The notes below the pieces were generated by a model, which saw only the letters and a program-made list of their open reading frames with translations, had not been told where the DNA came from and ran no database searches. A stretch of DNA of 31,639 nt from NCBI GenBank assembly GCA_040264895.1, contig JBDQHL010000015.1, positions 1 through 31,639 of the forward strand, written 5' to 3'. Position numbers and translations under genes: made by a program. This stretch comes from PGYR01 sp040264895. Lineage in GTDB: Bacteria; Bacteroidota; Ignavibacteria; Kapaibacteriales; UBA2268. Shown piece by piece: positions 1 through 9,098 of the stretch (position 1 is its first letter; each line of letters opens with the position of its first letter).

Positions 1-2
1 CA

Positions 3-983
3 CTAGATTTAGAAATAACGAATACTGGAAATACAATTTTTGTTATTAATGATATTACTCCAATTCTTTCTGATGGTAGCATTAGTCTAATACCAAAAGT
101 ACAGAAAGATACCCTTGCTGTTGGTGAGAGTGTCACAAGAAGTTTTAAAGTATTTATATCAGGTGAAAGTCAACAACTTATAGATTATGAAATTAATATA
201 TATGATATAGATCAAGATTTAGATACTGCTATATATTACCAAAGTCAAATTAAATCAATTCAAAATACAATTAGAATTAACCCTTATGATATAAGAACTG
301 TCAATATAGGTGAGTATTTTGACCTAAAATTCAGTGGCGGTTTCCCTAACTATATAGACACTACTTCTACTATTGGTTTTGATATTGAGATCGATTTGTA
401 CAGTTTTTATTTAGTTGATAAGCAAACAGAAATAGCGTTCTATGATATAAATGGTAATATTGTTAAGACTGTTGACTGTGAAATATTAGTAAAAGATAGA
501 AAGTTTCTGCTTGAGTCTACTGAGTTTGAATCCTTCGATTTTTCAGAAATTGTGACATGGGACTTTGAAGTGAGGTTTTTAGCTACATTAACCAGTGTTC
601 TGGAAGGTGATATAGGAATAAATATATCGATAGATGATTGTTTCAATCGAAACAACAGGGTAACGACTCTGAATGTAGAAGAAGTCTGTGTGTTTGATTA
701 TAGGAATGTACTATTAAATTCTTCATTATCAGATATTTCCTTAAGGTCTAATGTGGTTTCAAATGAATTGGAAGTAATTGTTACTAGTGGAAGCGAAGTG
801 AGCGCATCAATATACGTAATGGATATACTTGGAAAAAAATATAACGTATTTGATAAATTTATGTTTGATAATGGGAAAAATAATATTATATTAAACCTTA
901 GTGATTACGCTAATGGAAAATATATATTAATTATTGACTCCCAGAGTTCAATATCTAAACAAGAATTTATTATTACTAAGTAA
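3..983 (+). CDS. Secreted protein with Por-type sorting domain (5' partial)
   Basis: The frame is open from base 3 to the stop at 981-983, so the gene begins before the window; the visible TTG at 396 is internal. The 326 visible residues open with a stretch like the NTG-rich Ig-like domains of choice-of-anchor/CARDB proteins (LEITNTGNT, then VGESVTRSFKVFISG). The last ~75 residues carry the pattern of a type IX secretion C-terminal sorting domain: a YVMDILGKK strand, a turn, NNIILNLSDYANGKYILII and a final strand ending in FIITK. In that family the domain directs export across the outer membrane and is then cleaved. No enzyme motif is visible in this part. The next gene starts 13 bases downstream. 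Function beyond secretion is unknown. Confidence 0.75.
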   Translation, partial: LDLEITNTGNTIFVINDITPILSDGSISLIPKVQKDTLAVGESVTRSFKVFISGESQQLIDYEINIYDIDQDLDTAIYYQSQIKSIQNTIRINPYDIRTVNIGEYFDLKFSGGFPNYIDTTSTIGFDIEIDLYSFYLVDKQTEIAFYDINGNIVKTVDCEILVKDRKFLLESTEFESFDFSEIVTWDFEVRFLATLTSVLEGDIGINISIDDCFNRNNRVTTLNVEEVCVFDYRNVLLNSSLSDISLRSNVVSNELEVIVTSGSEVSASIYVMDILGKKYNVFDKFMFDNGKNNIILNLSDYANGKYILIIDSQSSISKQEFIITK

Positions 984-996
984 CAAGGTTTAAATT

Positions 997-1833
997 ATGT
1001 CCAATGGTCTACAAAAATTTATTCTGACTATTTTTATATTGATTTTGGCTGGTACTGCCACCACTTTCTCACAAAGTAACAACCCTTTGGCACCCCAAAA
1101 AGAGGTAATTCCTTTCTATATTGGCCCTGTAGTTGGTTACAATAGAGTATTGCACTCTGCTGAATTGCAAACATTTGAAAGTGAAGTCCCATGTCCAGTA
1201 TTTGAAAATGGTTCTGCAAATGGATTCTTCTTCGGTATTTCATTTGAATATTTATTAGGTGGAGCAAAAAATTCAACGCAATCAATTATTGCAAGATTGC
1301 TCTATAACTCTATGCCTGCTAGTTTTGAAGTAACAGGTGATGAATATCCGTCTATATTAACCGATGCTCAAGGCAACCAAACTCAAGTAAGTAGTTCAAC
1401 TAATCACATAAATGAAGTTACTTATGATATGGTATCATTCGATGTTCAATACAAATTTAATTTTATTGAAACTTTCGGATTAATCGTAGGTCCAACATTT
1501 GATTATGCACTTACTAGAGATCAAGACCAATTGTTCCAATTAGTAACTCCTGACAATGCAAAGTTTGAACAAGCACCAGATTCGGAATTTGAGTATTCTG
1601 AAGATGGTAGAACACTAATTGCTGCAACTGGTGAAATACCAAATTCTTCAGCTTTTAGAGCCGGTATCAAATTTGGAGTTCAATATGAGATTATTCTGAA
1701 TAGCGGAATGTACATAGTACCAAACTTCAACTATAACTTTGGAATTACTAATTTATCTGCTGACGACGATTGGAGAGTAAATGCCCTTCAGTTCGGTGTA
1801 GATATTAGATTCCCTTCTACTAGTCTATTTTAA
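997..1833 (+). CDS. Outer-membrane beta-barrel protein
   Basis: The 278-residue protein begins with a clear signal peptide (charged start, hydrophobic core FILTIFILILAGTATTF, cleavage near SQ). The rest alternates short amphipathic strands and polar loops: VVGYNRVL, FFFGISFEYLLGG, FDVQYKFNF, FGLIVGPTFDYAL, FRAGIKFGVQYEI and a final strand LQFGVDIRF ending in an aromatic region, as expected of an 8- to 10-strand barrel of the PorT/OmpW-like type. It starts 13 bases after the sorting-domain protein, suggesting co-transcription, and is followed by a strong terminator. Substrate and role cannot be told from sequence; a structural porin or accessory barrel are both possible. Confidence 0.7.
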   Translation: MSNGLQKFILTIFILILAGTATTFSQSNNPLAPQKEVIPFYIGPVVGYNRVLHSAELQTFESEVPCPVFENGSANGFFFGISFEYLLGGAKNSTQSIIARLLYNSMPASFEVTGDEYPSILTDAQGNQTQVSSSTNHINEVTYDMVSFDVQYKFNFIETFGLIVGPTFDYALTRDQDQLFQLVTPDNAKFEQAPDSEFEYSEDGRTLIAATGEIPNSSAFRAGIKFGVQYEIILNSGMYIVPNFNYNFGITNLSADDDWRVNALQFGVDIRFPSTSLF

Positions 1834-1856
1834 TAGAATCAGTAAGACAATTTATT

Positions 1857-1893
1857 AATGCTTGTAATTTTTATAGTTGCAAGCATTTTTTTT
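1857..1893 (+). terminator. Intrinsic terminator after the beta-barrel gene
   Basis: AATGCTTGTAA at 1857-1867 pairs with TTGCAAGCATT at 1877-1887 (11 pairs, one G-U) around a 9-base loop and is followed at once by a T tract. It separates the secreted-protein genes upstream from the HIT-rsmA operon. Confidence 0.85.
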
Positions 1894-1935
1894 ATATTTA
1901 TATGAACAAGTAGAAATAAAGCTAAGATAAATGTA

Positions 1936-2436
1936 ATGGAACAAATGTGGTCACCATGGAGATCTAAATATATTGGATCTTTTAAAAATAAGAAAAAGAA
2001 AGATGAGTGCTTTGTTTGCCACGCAATAGCAAACCCCGACGAGGATGAAAAGAACCTTGTAATTGCTAGGTTTGAAAAATCATTTGTATTAATGAACAGA
2101 TACCCATATAATAGTGGGCATCTACTAATTACCCCTTATGAACATAAATCTTCATTAGATGATTTGGCAACTGAAGTAAGGACTGAGATAATGGAGGTTA
2201 TTAATACTTCAACAAAAGTAATTGAAGATGCTTTTAGTCCTCAAGGTTATAATGTTGGATTGAATTCAGGGTCTGCTTCTGGAGCTGGTTTGCCAGGTCA
2301 CTTACATTTTCATATAGTACCAAGATGGAGTGGTGATACCAATTTTACGGCAGTTGTTGGTGATTACAAAGTTATAAATGAGTCTATGGAAGATTCAAGA
2401 TTAAAGTTAGTTGATGGATTCAAAAAATATAGATAG
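1936..2436 (+). CDS. HIT family nucleotide hydrolase/phosphorylase
   Basis: The 166-residue protein carries the histidine triad H122-x-H124-x-H126 inside GHLHFHIVPRW, the catalytic signature of HIT proteins acting on nucleoside phosphates such as Ap4A. The opening MWSPWRSKYI and a CxxC pair (C25, C28) match the subgroup that resembles Ap4A phosphorylase and binds zinc; the substrate itself is inferred. The ATG at 1936 precedes the conserved opening. It is the first gene of a tight operon, ending 5 bases before the TTG start of rsmA. Cytoplasmic, with no signal peptide. Confidence 0.88.
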   Translation: MEQMWSPWRSKYIGSFKNKKKKDECFVCHAIANPDEDEKNLVIARFEKSFVLMNRYPYNSGHLLITPYEHKSSLDDLATEVRTEIMEVINTSTKVIEDAFSPQGYNVGLNSGSASGAGLPGHLHFHIVPRWSGDTNFTAVVGDYKVINESMEDSRLKLVDGFKKYR

Positions 2437-2441
2437 AATTA

Positions 2442-3245
2442 TTGGATAAAATAAGACACAAAAAATCACTAGGGCAGAATTTTTTAATCGATGAATCGGT
2501 TTCGAAAAGAATATCAGAGGCTCCAAAAATTGAAAAAGATGACTTTGTAATTGAAATTGGTCCCGGAACAGGGGCTCTTACAAAGTATCTAATTGAATTA
2601 ACAAATAATTTAGTCTGTATAGAAATTGATCAAAGAGCTGTAAAAGTTCTAAAGAATAAATTCCCAAAATTAGAAATTATAAATATTGACATACTCAAAC
2701 AAGATATGTCTGAGATACTAAGTGATAAAAAGGAAGCCAAGATAATTGGCAATTTACCATACTATATCTCAACTCAAATCATATTCAAGTTATTAGATTT
2801 TTCTGATAAAATAGAAAGCTTTACTTTTATGATTCAGAAAGAATTGGCTGATAGAATTGTTTCTCCACCTAACTCTCGTGAATATGGGATTCTAACACTT
2901 GCAATAATGATGTGTGGTACAGCAGAGATATTATTTGATGTGCCTGCAGAAGCGTTTGATCCACCTCCCAAAGTAACTTCTTCTGTTGTTCGGATTGATT
3001 TCAATAAAGGACAATTTGACTATAAACTACATAAATTCATTAAGGCCTCGTTCAATAACAGGCGTAAAAAATTATCTAATTCTATAAAATTTTATTTCAA
3101 CTCAAAGGAAGATTACAGGCAATTCGTTGATGACCCAAGTTTAGATAAAAATATAAAAGAAATGTTAAATTTGCGTGCTGAAAATCTATCACTCGAAGAT
3201 TTTCAATTTTTATACAAGAGCGTGAATAGTCGAAATATTGGATAG
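2442..3245 (+). CDS. rsmA: 16S rRNA dimethyladenosine transferase RsmA (KsgA)
   Basis: This SAM-dependent enzyme dimethylates the two adjacent adenines in helix 45 of 16S rRNA during small-subunit maturation. The 267 residues (normal length) show the conserved opening KKSLGQNFLID, the SAM-binding motif IGPGTGALT (around 39-47), the catalytic NLPYY motif (from N104) and FDPPPKVTSSVVR towards the C-terminus. The start is a TTG at 2442: the conserved N-terminal motif begins six residues later and no ATG lies upstream within the gap. It sits 5 bases after the HIT gene and overlaps the following membrane-protein gene by 8 bases, so translational coupling is likely. Confidence 0.95.
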   Translation: MDKIRHKKSLGQNFLIDESVSKRISEAPKIEKDDFVIEIGPGTGALTKYLIELTNNLVCIEIDQRAVKVLKNKFPKLEIINIDILKQDMSEILSDKKEAKIIGNLPYYISTQIIFKLLDFSDKIESFTFMIQKELADRIVSPPNSREYGILTLAIMMCGTAEILFDVPAEAFDPPPKVTSSVVRIDFNKGQFDYKLHKFIKASFNNRRKKLSNSIKFYFNSKEDYRQFVDDPSLDKNIKEMLNLRAENLSLEDFQFLYKSVNSRNIG

Positions 3246-4173
3246 AATTAAAAATATTATACATGTATTAACTATATCGGATGCATATATCTTAGGTATG
3301 CTTCTGCTATATACGTTGCTGAATTTTATTTTTTGGGGACAGTTAGAAACTCCTTTTTTAAATCTACTTTCCTATACTGTAGTTTCAATAGCAGTCATTG
3401 GATTTGCTATTTTCAGTAGCAAATATAAAGGTGGTAAGGTATTTAGATTAGTGAGAAGACTGTATGTAATGCCCATAATATTTTTTATATATAGTAATAT
3501 TCATCTTTATATACCATTAGTCAACCCAAATGATTTTGATTTAATGTTGATAGAATGGGACTATTTCTTATTTAGTGTAAACCCAACTGAATGGCTCGGT
3601 CAGTTTTCGTTCCCACTGTTAACGGAATATTTACAATTCACTTATATGATGTTCTACGTTCTCCCGTTTATCTTAGGAGTAGAGTTTACTATGAGGGAAG
3701 ATGATAAATTCTTTGAATTTGCACGAATGTTAATATTTGGATTTTTTGTTTCCTACCTGCTATACTTTTTTATGCCAGCAATAGGGCCAAGATTCACTAT
3801 CCATGAGTTTGGTAGCCTTAATACTGAATTGCCTGGCTTGTGGTTAACTAACACATTCAGAGATATGGTAAATGCAGGTGGAGGTGTATTCCCGGGAACA
3901 GAGAACCCAGCCGAAATAATTAATAGGGATTGTATGCCAAGTGGACATACTATGATGACATTTATTACTATTGTATTAGCATTCCAATTTAAATCAAAAT
4001 ACAAATGGTTAGTATTGGTAATAGGTAGCAGCTTAATATTTTCGACTGTGTATCTCCGCTATCACTATGTAGTAGATGTATTAGCAGGTATATTTTTTGC
4101 GCTGCTTACAATTTGGATTGAGCCAAGAATAGAAAAATTTTTAAGAAATAAAGGTTTTTATAAATATAAGTAA
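3238..4173 (+). CDS. PAP2-family membrane phosphatase/transferase
   Basis: A 311-residue integral membrane protein with about six hydrophobic segments. Two phosphatase motifs of the PAP2 superfamily are visible: MPSGHT (P234-S-G-H237) and YLRYHYVVD with R274, H276 and D280. The spacing and the RDC before the first motif resemble the AUR1/inositol-phosphorylceramide-synthase-like branch, so the likely substrates are lipid phosphates or head-group transfers. The classical first motif (KxxxxxxRP) is not obvious. The TTG start at 3238 overlaps rsmA by 8 bases; the next in-frame ATG is at 3298 and would leave the first membrane segment largely intact, so the start is uncertain. Confidence 0.8.
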   Translation: MDRIKNIIHVLTISDAYILGMLLLYTLLNFIFWGQLETPFLNLLSYTVVSIAVIGFAIFSSKYKGGKVFRLVRRLYVMPIIFFIYSNIHLYIPLVNPNDFDLMLIEWDYFLFSVNPTEWLGQFSFPLLTEYLQFTYMMFYVLPFILGVEFTMREDDKFFEFARMLIFGFFVSYLLYFFMPAIGPRFTIHEFGSLNTELPGLWLTNTFRDMVNAGGGVFPGTENPAEIINRDCMPSGHTMMTFITIVLAFQFKSKYKWLVLVIGSSLIFSTVYLRYHYVVDVLAGIFFALLTIWIEPRIEKFLRNKGFYKYK

Positions 4174-4174
4174 T

Positions 4175-4777
4175 ATGGATTATTACTACTCTATAAATGA
4201 ACCCAAAACTTACGAAGATAAGATAAGAGGTAGCAGATTTATTGCTAACATATTTCCTATAGATTCGAAAGAACAAGCTGATAAGCATCTGCATGATATT
4301 CGTAAAGAGCATTATGATGCAACACATAATTGTTATGCATATATAATTGGTTCAGACGGTTTAGAATACAGAGCTAATGATGATGGTGAGCCCAATGGTT
4401 CCGCTGGAAACCCTATTCTATTTGCTATTAAAAAGTTCAAACTATCGGACGTTATAGTTATAGTTACTCGGTTTTATGGGGGTACGAAATTGGGTGTAGG
4501 TGGATTAGCCAGAGCTTATGGTAGAACTGCCGAAGAAGTAATAAAAACGTGTGTCCGAAAAAAAATTGACATAACTAAAAAAGTAACAGTATTCACTACT
4601 TATGATGATATTAATACTATCAAACGATTACTTGATGAATACGCTGTCTCATTCGATGAAGTTTATACAGATACTATTGAGATTGTTGCTGATATACCAG
4701 TATCAAAAGTAGATGAATTTAGAAAAAAAATAACTGAAATGACTGCTGATAGGTCAGGAAGTAGGGAATTATTATGA
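4175..4777 (+). CDS. YigZ/IMPACT family protein
   Basis: The 200-residue protein has the UPF0029 signature: the RFIANIF opening, HNCYAYIIG, DDGEPNGSAGNP (69-80) and RFYGGTKLGVGGLARAYG (99-116), followed by a smaller C-terminal domain as in E. coli YigZ. Members are linked to translation and stress through the eukaryotic relative IMPACT, but the bacterial biochemical role is not settled. It begins one base after the PAP2 gene stop and overlaps panC in an ATGA, consistent with one polycistronic message. Full length, with no oddities. Confidence 0.9.
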   Translation: MDYYYSINEPKTYEDKIRGSRFIANIFPIDSKEQADKHLHDIRKEHYDATHNCYAYIIGSDGLEYRANDDGEPNGSAGNPILFAIKKFKLSDVIVIVTRFYGGTKLGVGGLARAYGRTAEEVIKTCVRKKIDITKKVTVFTTYDDINTIKRLLDEYAVSFDEVYTDTIEIVADIPVSKVDEFRKKITEMTADRSGSRELL

Positions 4778-5670
4778 AGGTAATTAGGCAAATTAGTGAA
4801 CTCCGTGAGTATTCTATCAAGCAAAGAAGCGAGGGGAAAACAGTTGGTTTAGTACCAACTATGGGGTTCTTACATGCGGGTCATGCCTCTTTAATTGAGT
4901 TGGCAAAAGATAATTGTGATAAGGTTATTACGACACTTTTTGTAAACCCAACACAGTTTGCCCCTCATGAGGATTACGACTCATATCCAAGGGACTTTGA
5001 GCATGATTATAATATAGCTAAGAAAGCAGGTAGTGATATATTGTTCGCTCCAAGTAGAGAGGAAATGTATGATGATTTTCATACTACAACAGTTACAGTA
5101 GGAGAATTAGCGAGTATATTTGAAGGAAAGCCAAGACCTCACTTCTTTGATGGAGTGGCAACTGTGGTTGCTAAGCTTTTCAACGCATCTATTCCTACTC
5201 ATGCATTCTTTGGACAAAAGGATTACCAGCAATCATTGGTAGTAAAAAGATTGGAGTCCAATATGAGATATGGTATAGAAATAGTTGTTGCTCCAATTGT
5301 AAGGGAAGAAAATGGTCTTGCTATGAGTTCAAGAAATAAATACCTTACAGAAGAGCAAAAAGTGGATGCTGGTATATTACATAAATCATTATTAGCAACT
5401 AAAAAGTTTATTGAGAGTGGGGAGAAGAATAGAAAACTAATCAATGCTTTTTTACTTGAAAAGTTACGAAAGCTTGATACACTTAAAGTTGATTATGCTG
5501 TTTCAGCTAATGGAGATGACTTTTCAGAGCCAACTGTATTTGAAGAGGGAGAAAAGATAGTTCTATTAATTGGTGCTATATTGGGCAAAACAAGACTAAT
5601 AGATAATATGGTAGTAAAAAGCCCCACTACAAAGTATAACGAAGATACTAGATTTGTAGAAGGGCTGTAA
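4774..5670 (+). CDS. panC: Pantothenate synthetase PanC
   Basis: PanC condenses pantoate and beta-alanine with ATP to make pantothenate, the precursor of coenzyme A. The HIGH-type nucleotide-binding motif appears as HAGH (34-37) in VPTMGFLHAGH; also present are LFVNPTQFAPHEDYDSYPR, the FGQKDYQQ loop and the KMSKS-equivalent region GLAMSSRNKYL. The 298 residues are slightly longer than usual because of a short C-terminal extension. The ATG overlaps the stop of the YigZ gene, and it is the last gene of the operon. It converges on dsbD with only 21 bases between stops, and no clear terminator is visible there. Confidence 0.95.
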   Translation: MKVIRQISELREYSIKQRSEGKTVGLVPTMGFLHAGHASLIELAKDNCDKVITTLFVNPTQFAPHEDYDSYPRDFEHDYNIAKKAGSDILFAPSREEMYDDFHTTTVTVGELASIFEGKPRPHFFDGVATVVAKLFNASIPTHAFFGQKDYQQSLVVKRLESNMRYGIEIVVAPIVREENGLAMSSRNKYLTEEQKVDAGILHKSLLATKKFIESGEKNRKLINAFLLEKLRKLDTLKVDYAVSANGDDFSEPTVFEEGEKIVLLIGAILGKTRLIDNMVVKSPTTKYNEDTRFVEGL

Positions 5671-5691
5671 AAACTTTAATACTGTTGCCGG

Positions 5692-7641
5692 TTATCCTTC
5701 AACAGAATTTTTTCCTTTTTCTAAGAAATCTAAAAATTCCTGAAGATCACGAGTAAATGCTTTTGTTCCAACTAATTCTTCATCTGGAGTAAGTATTACA
5801 TAAAGTGGTAATTCTATAGAGTTAAATCTTTCCTCTTGGAATTTTTTATTGCTTAACTCTGGTTCCTCTCTTCGGTCAGTATATAGTTTTACGTTTATCA
5901 TATCTCCAAAATAAGCTTGTACTTCAGGTAAAGGGAAAACATTTGATTCCATCCATCTACAATTTGTACATGTCCACCCTGTGAAATCTATGAATACAGG
6001 TTTATTTTCTTCTTTTGCTAAGGCCAGTGCTTCTTCATAATTATTAAGCCAGACAGACTTTTTAGCATTTGTGCCTCCTCCAAACATATCTCCTCCAGCA
6101 GAGGAAACAGTTGCAGAGCTTGCGTTCAAGTATCCTTTTGGTGGTAAGAATGCATCTAACTCACCAAGTCCTTTTCCGAATAGTCCAGGTATTAAATAAA
6201 TAGTTATAGCACCAAATATAATTGCCCACACTATTCTTACAGCACTAAGGTTACTTATTTCCGAATCCAACTTCATACGGAATGCACCCAATAGATATAC
6301 AACTATTAGAATACCACAAATTACCCAAATAGCAAGGAAGAAGTCTCTAGGCATTATACCCCATCCCCAAACTAAATCTGCATTTGAAATAAATTTGATT
6401 GCAGCTGCTACTTCCAAGAATCCCATGATTACTTTGACATTATTCATCCATCCACCTGCTTTAGGCAGTTTGTTCATTGCAGAAGGAATCAAAGCAAATA
6501 TGAAAAATGGTAATGCGAATACTGTAGAAAATCCTAACATACCAATTACAGGGTAAAACCACTCACCACCAGTGGCAGATATTAATGCTGAGCCAACAAA
6601 TGGTACCGTACAAGTGAATGAAGTCAGTGAGAAAACTAGACCCATTAATAGAATTGAACCAATTCCAGCACCTTGTGTTTTCTTATTTAACTTATTCATA
6701 ATGCCAGTGGGTATTTGTATTTCAAATGCTCCAAATAGATTCAGTGCAAAAATTACAAATATTGCGGCTATAAACATATTTACCCAACCGTCTGCTGCAA
6801 AATCTCGTATTCCGGTGGGTCCTAATATTGCGGCTAATGCAAAACCAATTCCTGTGAATGTAATTATAATCCCTAATGCATATATAACAGAATCTCTCAA
6901 ACCCTTAGCTTTAGAATTCTCGGCTCTTTTAGTAAAAAATGATACTGTAATAGGAATCATTGGGAATACACAAGGGGTAAGTAGTGCAGCTGCACCAGCT
7001 AACATAGCAAACCAAAGGAAAGACCAAACACCTTTCTTCTTAGACTCTTCTATCTCAGCACTTGATTCTGTAACAATTACGTCTTTCTTTTCTTCTGCTC
7101 CTGCTAAAGCTGCTTCATTTCTGTTGACAAAGAAATCATAATCTTCAGGATTAAACACATCAGCCCCTACTCTCAATTCAAACGGCTGTGGCGGTAGACA
7201 ACGGACTGTGTCACACAATTGAATATATACTTCAGTTAAAAGCTCATCACTTTCAAAATCAATATCTTTTAGCGTTTTTACTGGCAATATAACATCAAAA
7301 TTACCTTTGTAAATGGTTATATCAAATTGAAACCCTTCGTCAAACTTTTCAATTGGTTTAGGCTTTATTATATCACCATTTATCTCTGCCATATCTTCGC
7401 TTAATATAGCTAGCTGTGTTTCCATTGGTCCAATGCCTTCATCGTTTATCTGCATTATGAAGTCATATGTGTACCAATGCTTATCAATATCAAAGTTGAA
7501 TTTTAAATAAAATTCATCTCCTGCACTTACTTTGTTTTCAGAAGGCGAAACCTTGAAACGTGCATGTTCAGTTCCTACCTGCGAAATTGCATTAGCAGAA
7601 ATCGCTATAAATAAAAGTAAAGGAATTAGTATTTTTTTCAT
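5692..7641 (-). CDS. dsbD: Thiol:disulfide interchange protein DsbD
   Basis: DsbD carries reducing equivalents from cytoplasmic thioredoxin across the inner membrane to periplasmic proteins. The three classical domains are all present: a signal peptide (1-18) and periplasmic N-domain with a cysteine pair C143/C148; a central membrane domain (about 205-490) with one redox cysteine in LTPCVFPMIP (C224) and its partner in SFTCTVPFVG (C344); and a C-terminal thioredoxin-like domain with GWTCTNCRW (C558, C561). The N-domain pair has a CxxxxC spacing. At 649 residues it is slightly longer than the E. coli protein. It begins 12 bases after hprK and is the last gene of the minus-strand operon. Confidence 0.93.
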   Translation of the reverse strand: MKKILIPLLLFIAISANAISQVGTEHARFKVSPSENKVSAGDEFYLKFNFDIDKHWYTYDFIMQINDEGIGPMETQLAILSEDMAEINGDIIKPKPIEKFDEGFQFDITIYKGNFDVILPVKTLKDIDFESDELLTEVYIQLCDTVRCLPPQPFELRVGADVFNPEDYDFFVNRNEAALAGAEEKKDVIVTESSAEIEESKKKGVWSFLWFAMLAGAAALLTPCVFPMIPITVSFFTKRAENSKAKGLRDSVIYALGIIITFTGIGFALAAILGPTGIRDFAADGWVNMFIAAIFVIFALNLFGAFEIQIPTGIMNKLNKKTQGAGIGSILLMGLVFSLTSFTCTVPFVGSALISATGGEWFYPVIGMLGFSTVFALPFFIFALIPSAMNKLPKAGGWMNNVKVIMGFLEVAAAIKFISNADLVWGWGIMPRDFFLAIWVICGILIVVYLLGAFRMKLDSEISNLSAVRIVWAIIFGAITIYLIPGLFGKGLGELDAFLPPKGYLNASSATVSSAGGDMFGGGTNAKKSVWLNNYEEALALAKEENKPVFIDFTGWTCTNCRWMESNVFPLPEVQAYFGDMINVKLYTDRREEPELSNKKFQEERFNSIELPLYVILTPDEELVGTKAFTRDLQEFLDFLEKGKNSVEG

Positions 7642-7653
7642 AAAGTGTCTCTC

Positions 7654-8664
7654 TTATTCCAAATCACCTTGGAAATAATTAATTATTCTATCATCTATGT
7701 CGTTCTTTTTGGTACTCTTGTTGAGTATTGTTTCGTTCAATTTGTTTGTAAAAACTTCAGAAGCGTTGTATCCATAAGTTTTAAGTAAATAATTGAGAGC
7801 AACTGTCTCAGCTATTACAGTAATATTTTTACCTGGAAATATAGGTAACTTTACTGTCATTATATCAACACCTAATATTTTAGTGTATTTTTCTTCAAGT
7901 CCTGTTCTAGTATAGTCACCTTTTCTATCCCAAACCTCTAATTCTACTATTATCTCTAATCTTTTTTGGTATCTAATTGATCTAATTCCAAACATACGCT
8001 TTACATCAATTATACCAAGCCCTCTTATCTCCATGAAATGCTGAACCAAATTAGTACCTGTACCCATGAGTGCAGTACCAGTGTTGTTATTTAATATAAC
8101 CACATCATCAGCAACTAACCGGTGTCCACGTTCTACCAAATCAAGTGCTATTTCACTTTTACCTATTCCACTACCACCTGCAAATAGTATTCCTACTCCG
8201 TAAACATCTACAAACGAGCCATGCAAATTTACATGCGGTGAGAATATATCATTTAGGAATACGGACAAAACAGAAACGGCTGTTGTAGTATCCAACTCAG
8301 TGTTAAATACAGGTACATTGTTTTGTTTTGCAGTTTCTATATGATCACTGTCCAGAGTATTGTTACTAGTTACTATAATACACGGTATATCAAAACTAAC
8401 TATTTTTTTAAAGCTTTCGTTTGCTTTTTCCGCGCCTATCGATTTCAGGTAATAAATTTCAGTATTACCTATAATCTGAACATTAGAATAGTTGAACAAG
8501 TCTGTAAAACCTGCTAGTGCAAATTGTGGCCTATGTATACTAGCCTGTGAAATAACATTATCTAAACCAATATCGCCAGTTAAGTTTTTTAACTTAACGG
8601 GCGATTTTAGTAAAGAAGAAACTTCTACTTCTTTCTTTCTTATTTCTTTTAATTTGTCAAACAT
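7654..8664 (-). CDS. hprK: HPr kinase/phosphorylase HprK
   Basis: HprK phosphorylates and dephosphorylates a serine of the PTS protein HPr, linking carbon status to regulation. The C-terminal catalytic half shows a Walker A motif GGSGIGKS (163-170), an acidic pair in HRLVADDVV (D186/D187) and the family signature MEIRGLGIIDVKRMFG (211-226); the N-terminal half is the usual Rossmann-like domain. The length of 336 residues is typical. No HPr or EI gene lies in the window, so the partner is unknown. It lies 34 bases downstream of hpf and 12 before dsbD in the same operon. Confidence 0.95.
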   Translation of the reverse strand: MFDKLKEIRKKEVEVSSLLKSPVKLKNLTGDIGLDNVISQASIHRPQFALAGFTDLFNYSNVQIIGNTEIYYLKSIGAEKANESFKKIVSFDIPCIIVTSNNTLDSDHIETAKQNNVPVFNTELDTTTAVSVLSVFLNDIFSPHVNLHGSFVDVYGVGILFAGGSGIGKSEIALDLVERGHRLVADDVVILNNNTGTALMGTGTNLVQHFMEIRGLGIIDVKRMFGIRSIRYQKRLEIIVELEVWDRKGDYTRTGLEEKYTKILGVDIMTVKLPIFPGKNITVIAETVALNYLLKTYGYNASEVFTNKLNETILNKSTKKNDIDDRIINYFQGDLE

Positions 8665-8698
8665 TAATTACTTCTTAGAGTAAAACTATTGTTTTTAA

Positions 8699-9031
8699 TT
8701 AATAGTCTGAATCATCTGTTTCTGGGGCAAATTTCTGATGGTCATGATCTTGAGTTTTTGTTTTTAACTTTCTAAGTTGTCTTACTAGTTTATCTTCTGC
8801 ACTAGCTAAACTCTTTTTGAAATCATCTGTACTATCATGAGACACCAATACTTTACCATTGGCATTAACTGTGAATTTAACTACTTTTTCTTCTGATTCA
8901 TTAATAAATTCAACATGTGTACTCAATATAGAACCATTGAACTGTGTAAAGCCATCCGCAGCTTCTAAAGCCATGTCGTGCAAATGTGGATGTTTCGATT
9001 TAAAGTGTCTGAATGTTACTTCTGTTGTCAT
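8699..9031 (-). CDS. hpf: Ribosome hibernation factor (short HPF/RaiA family)
   Basis: The 110-residue protein starts MTTEVTFRHFKSKHP and has the HPF fold pattern: ADGFTQFNGSILSTHVEFI, VVKFTVNANGKVLV and an amphipathic helix SAEDKLVRQLRKLKTK. It probably binds the 30S decoding region and silences ribosomes in slow growth. The frame is open further upstream, but the ATG at 9031 is chosen because an excellent Shine-Dalgarno AGGGAGG lies five bases before it and because family members start here. Short type: the dimerisation domain of long HPF is absent and the tail (DHDHQKFAPETDDSDY) is acidic and probably disordered. Pairing hpf with hprK recurs in bacteria. Confidence 0.82.
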   Translation of the reverse strand: MTTEVTFRHFKSKHPHLHDMALEAADGFTQFNGSILSTHVEFINESEEKVVKFTVNANGKVLVSHDSTDDFKKSLASAEDKLVRQLRKLKTKTQDHDHQKFAPETDDSDY

Positions 9032-9036
9032 GATTG

Positions 9037-9043
9037 CCTCCCT
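9037..9043 (-). promoter_or_regulatory. Strong ribosome binding site of hpf
   Basis: On the minus strand AGGGAGG lies five bases before the ATG at 9031. Recognisable Shine-Dalgarno sequences are rare in this window, so this one decides the start and suggests efficient translation. Confidence 0.75.
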
Positions 9044-9098
9044 AGCATTATGTATTATATTAAAGGACTGTGTCCAAATCAATCTAATCAATTTATGA

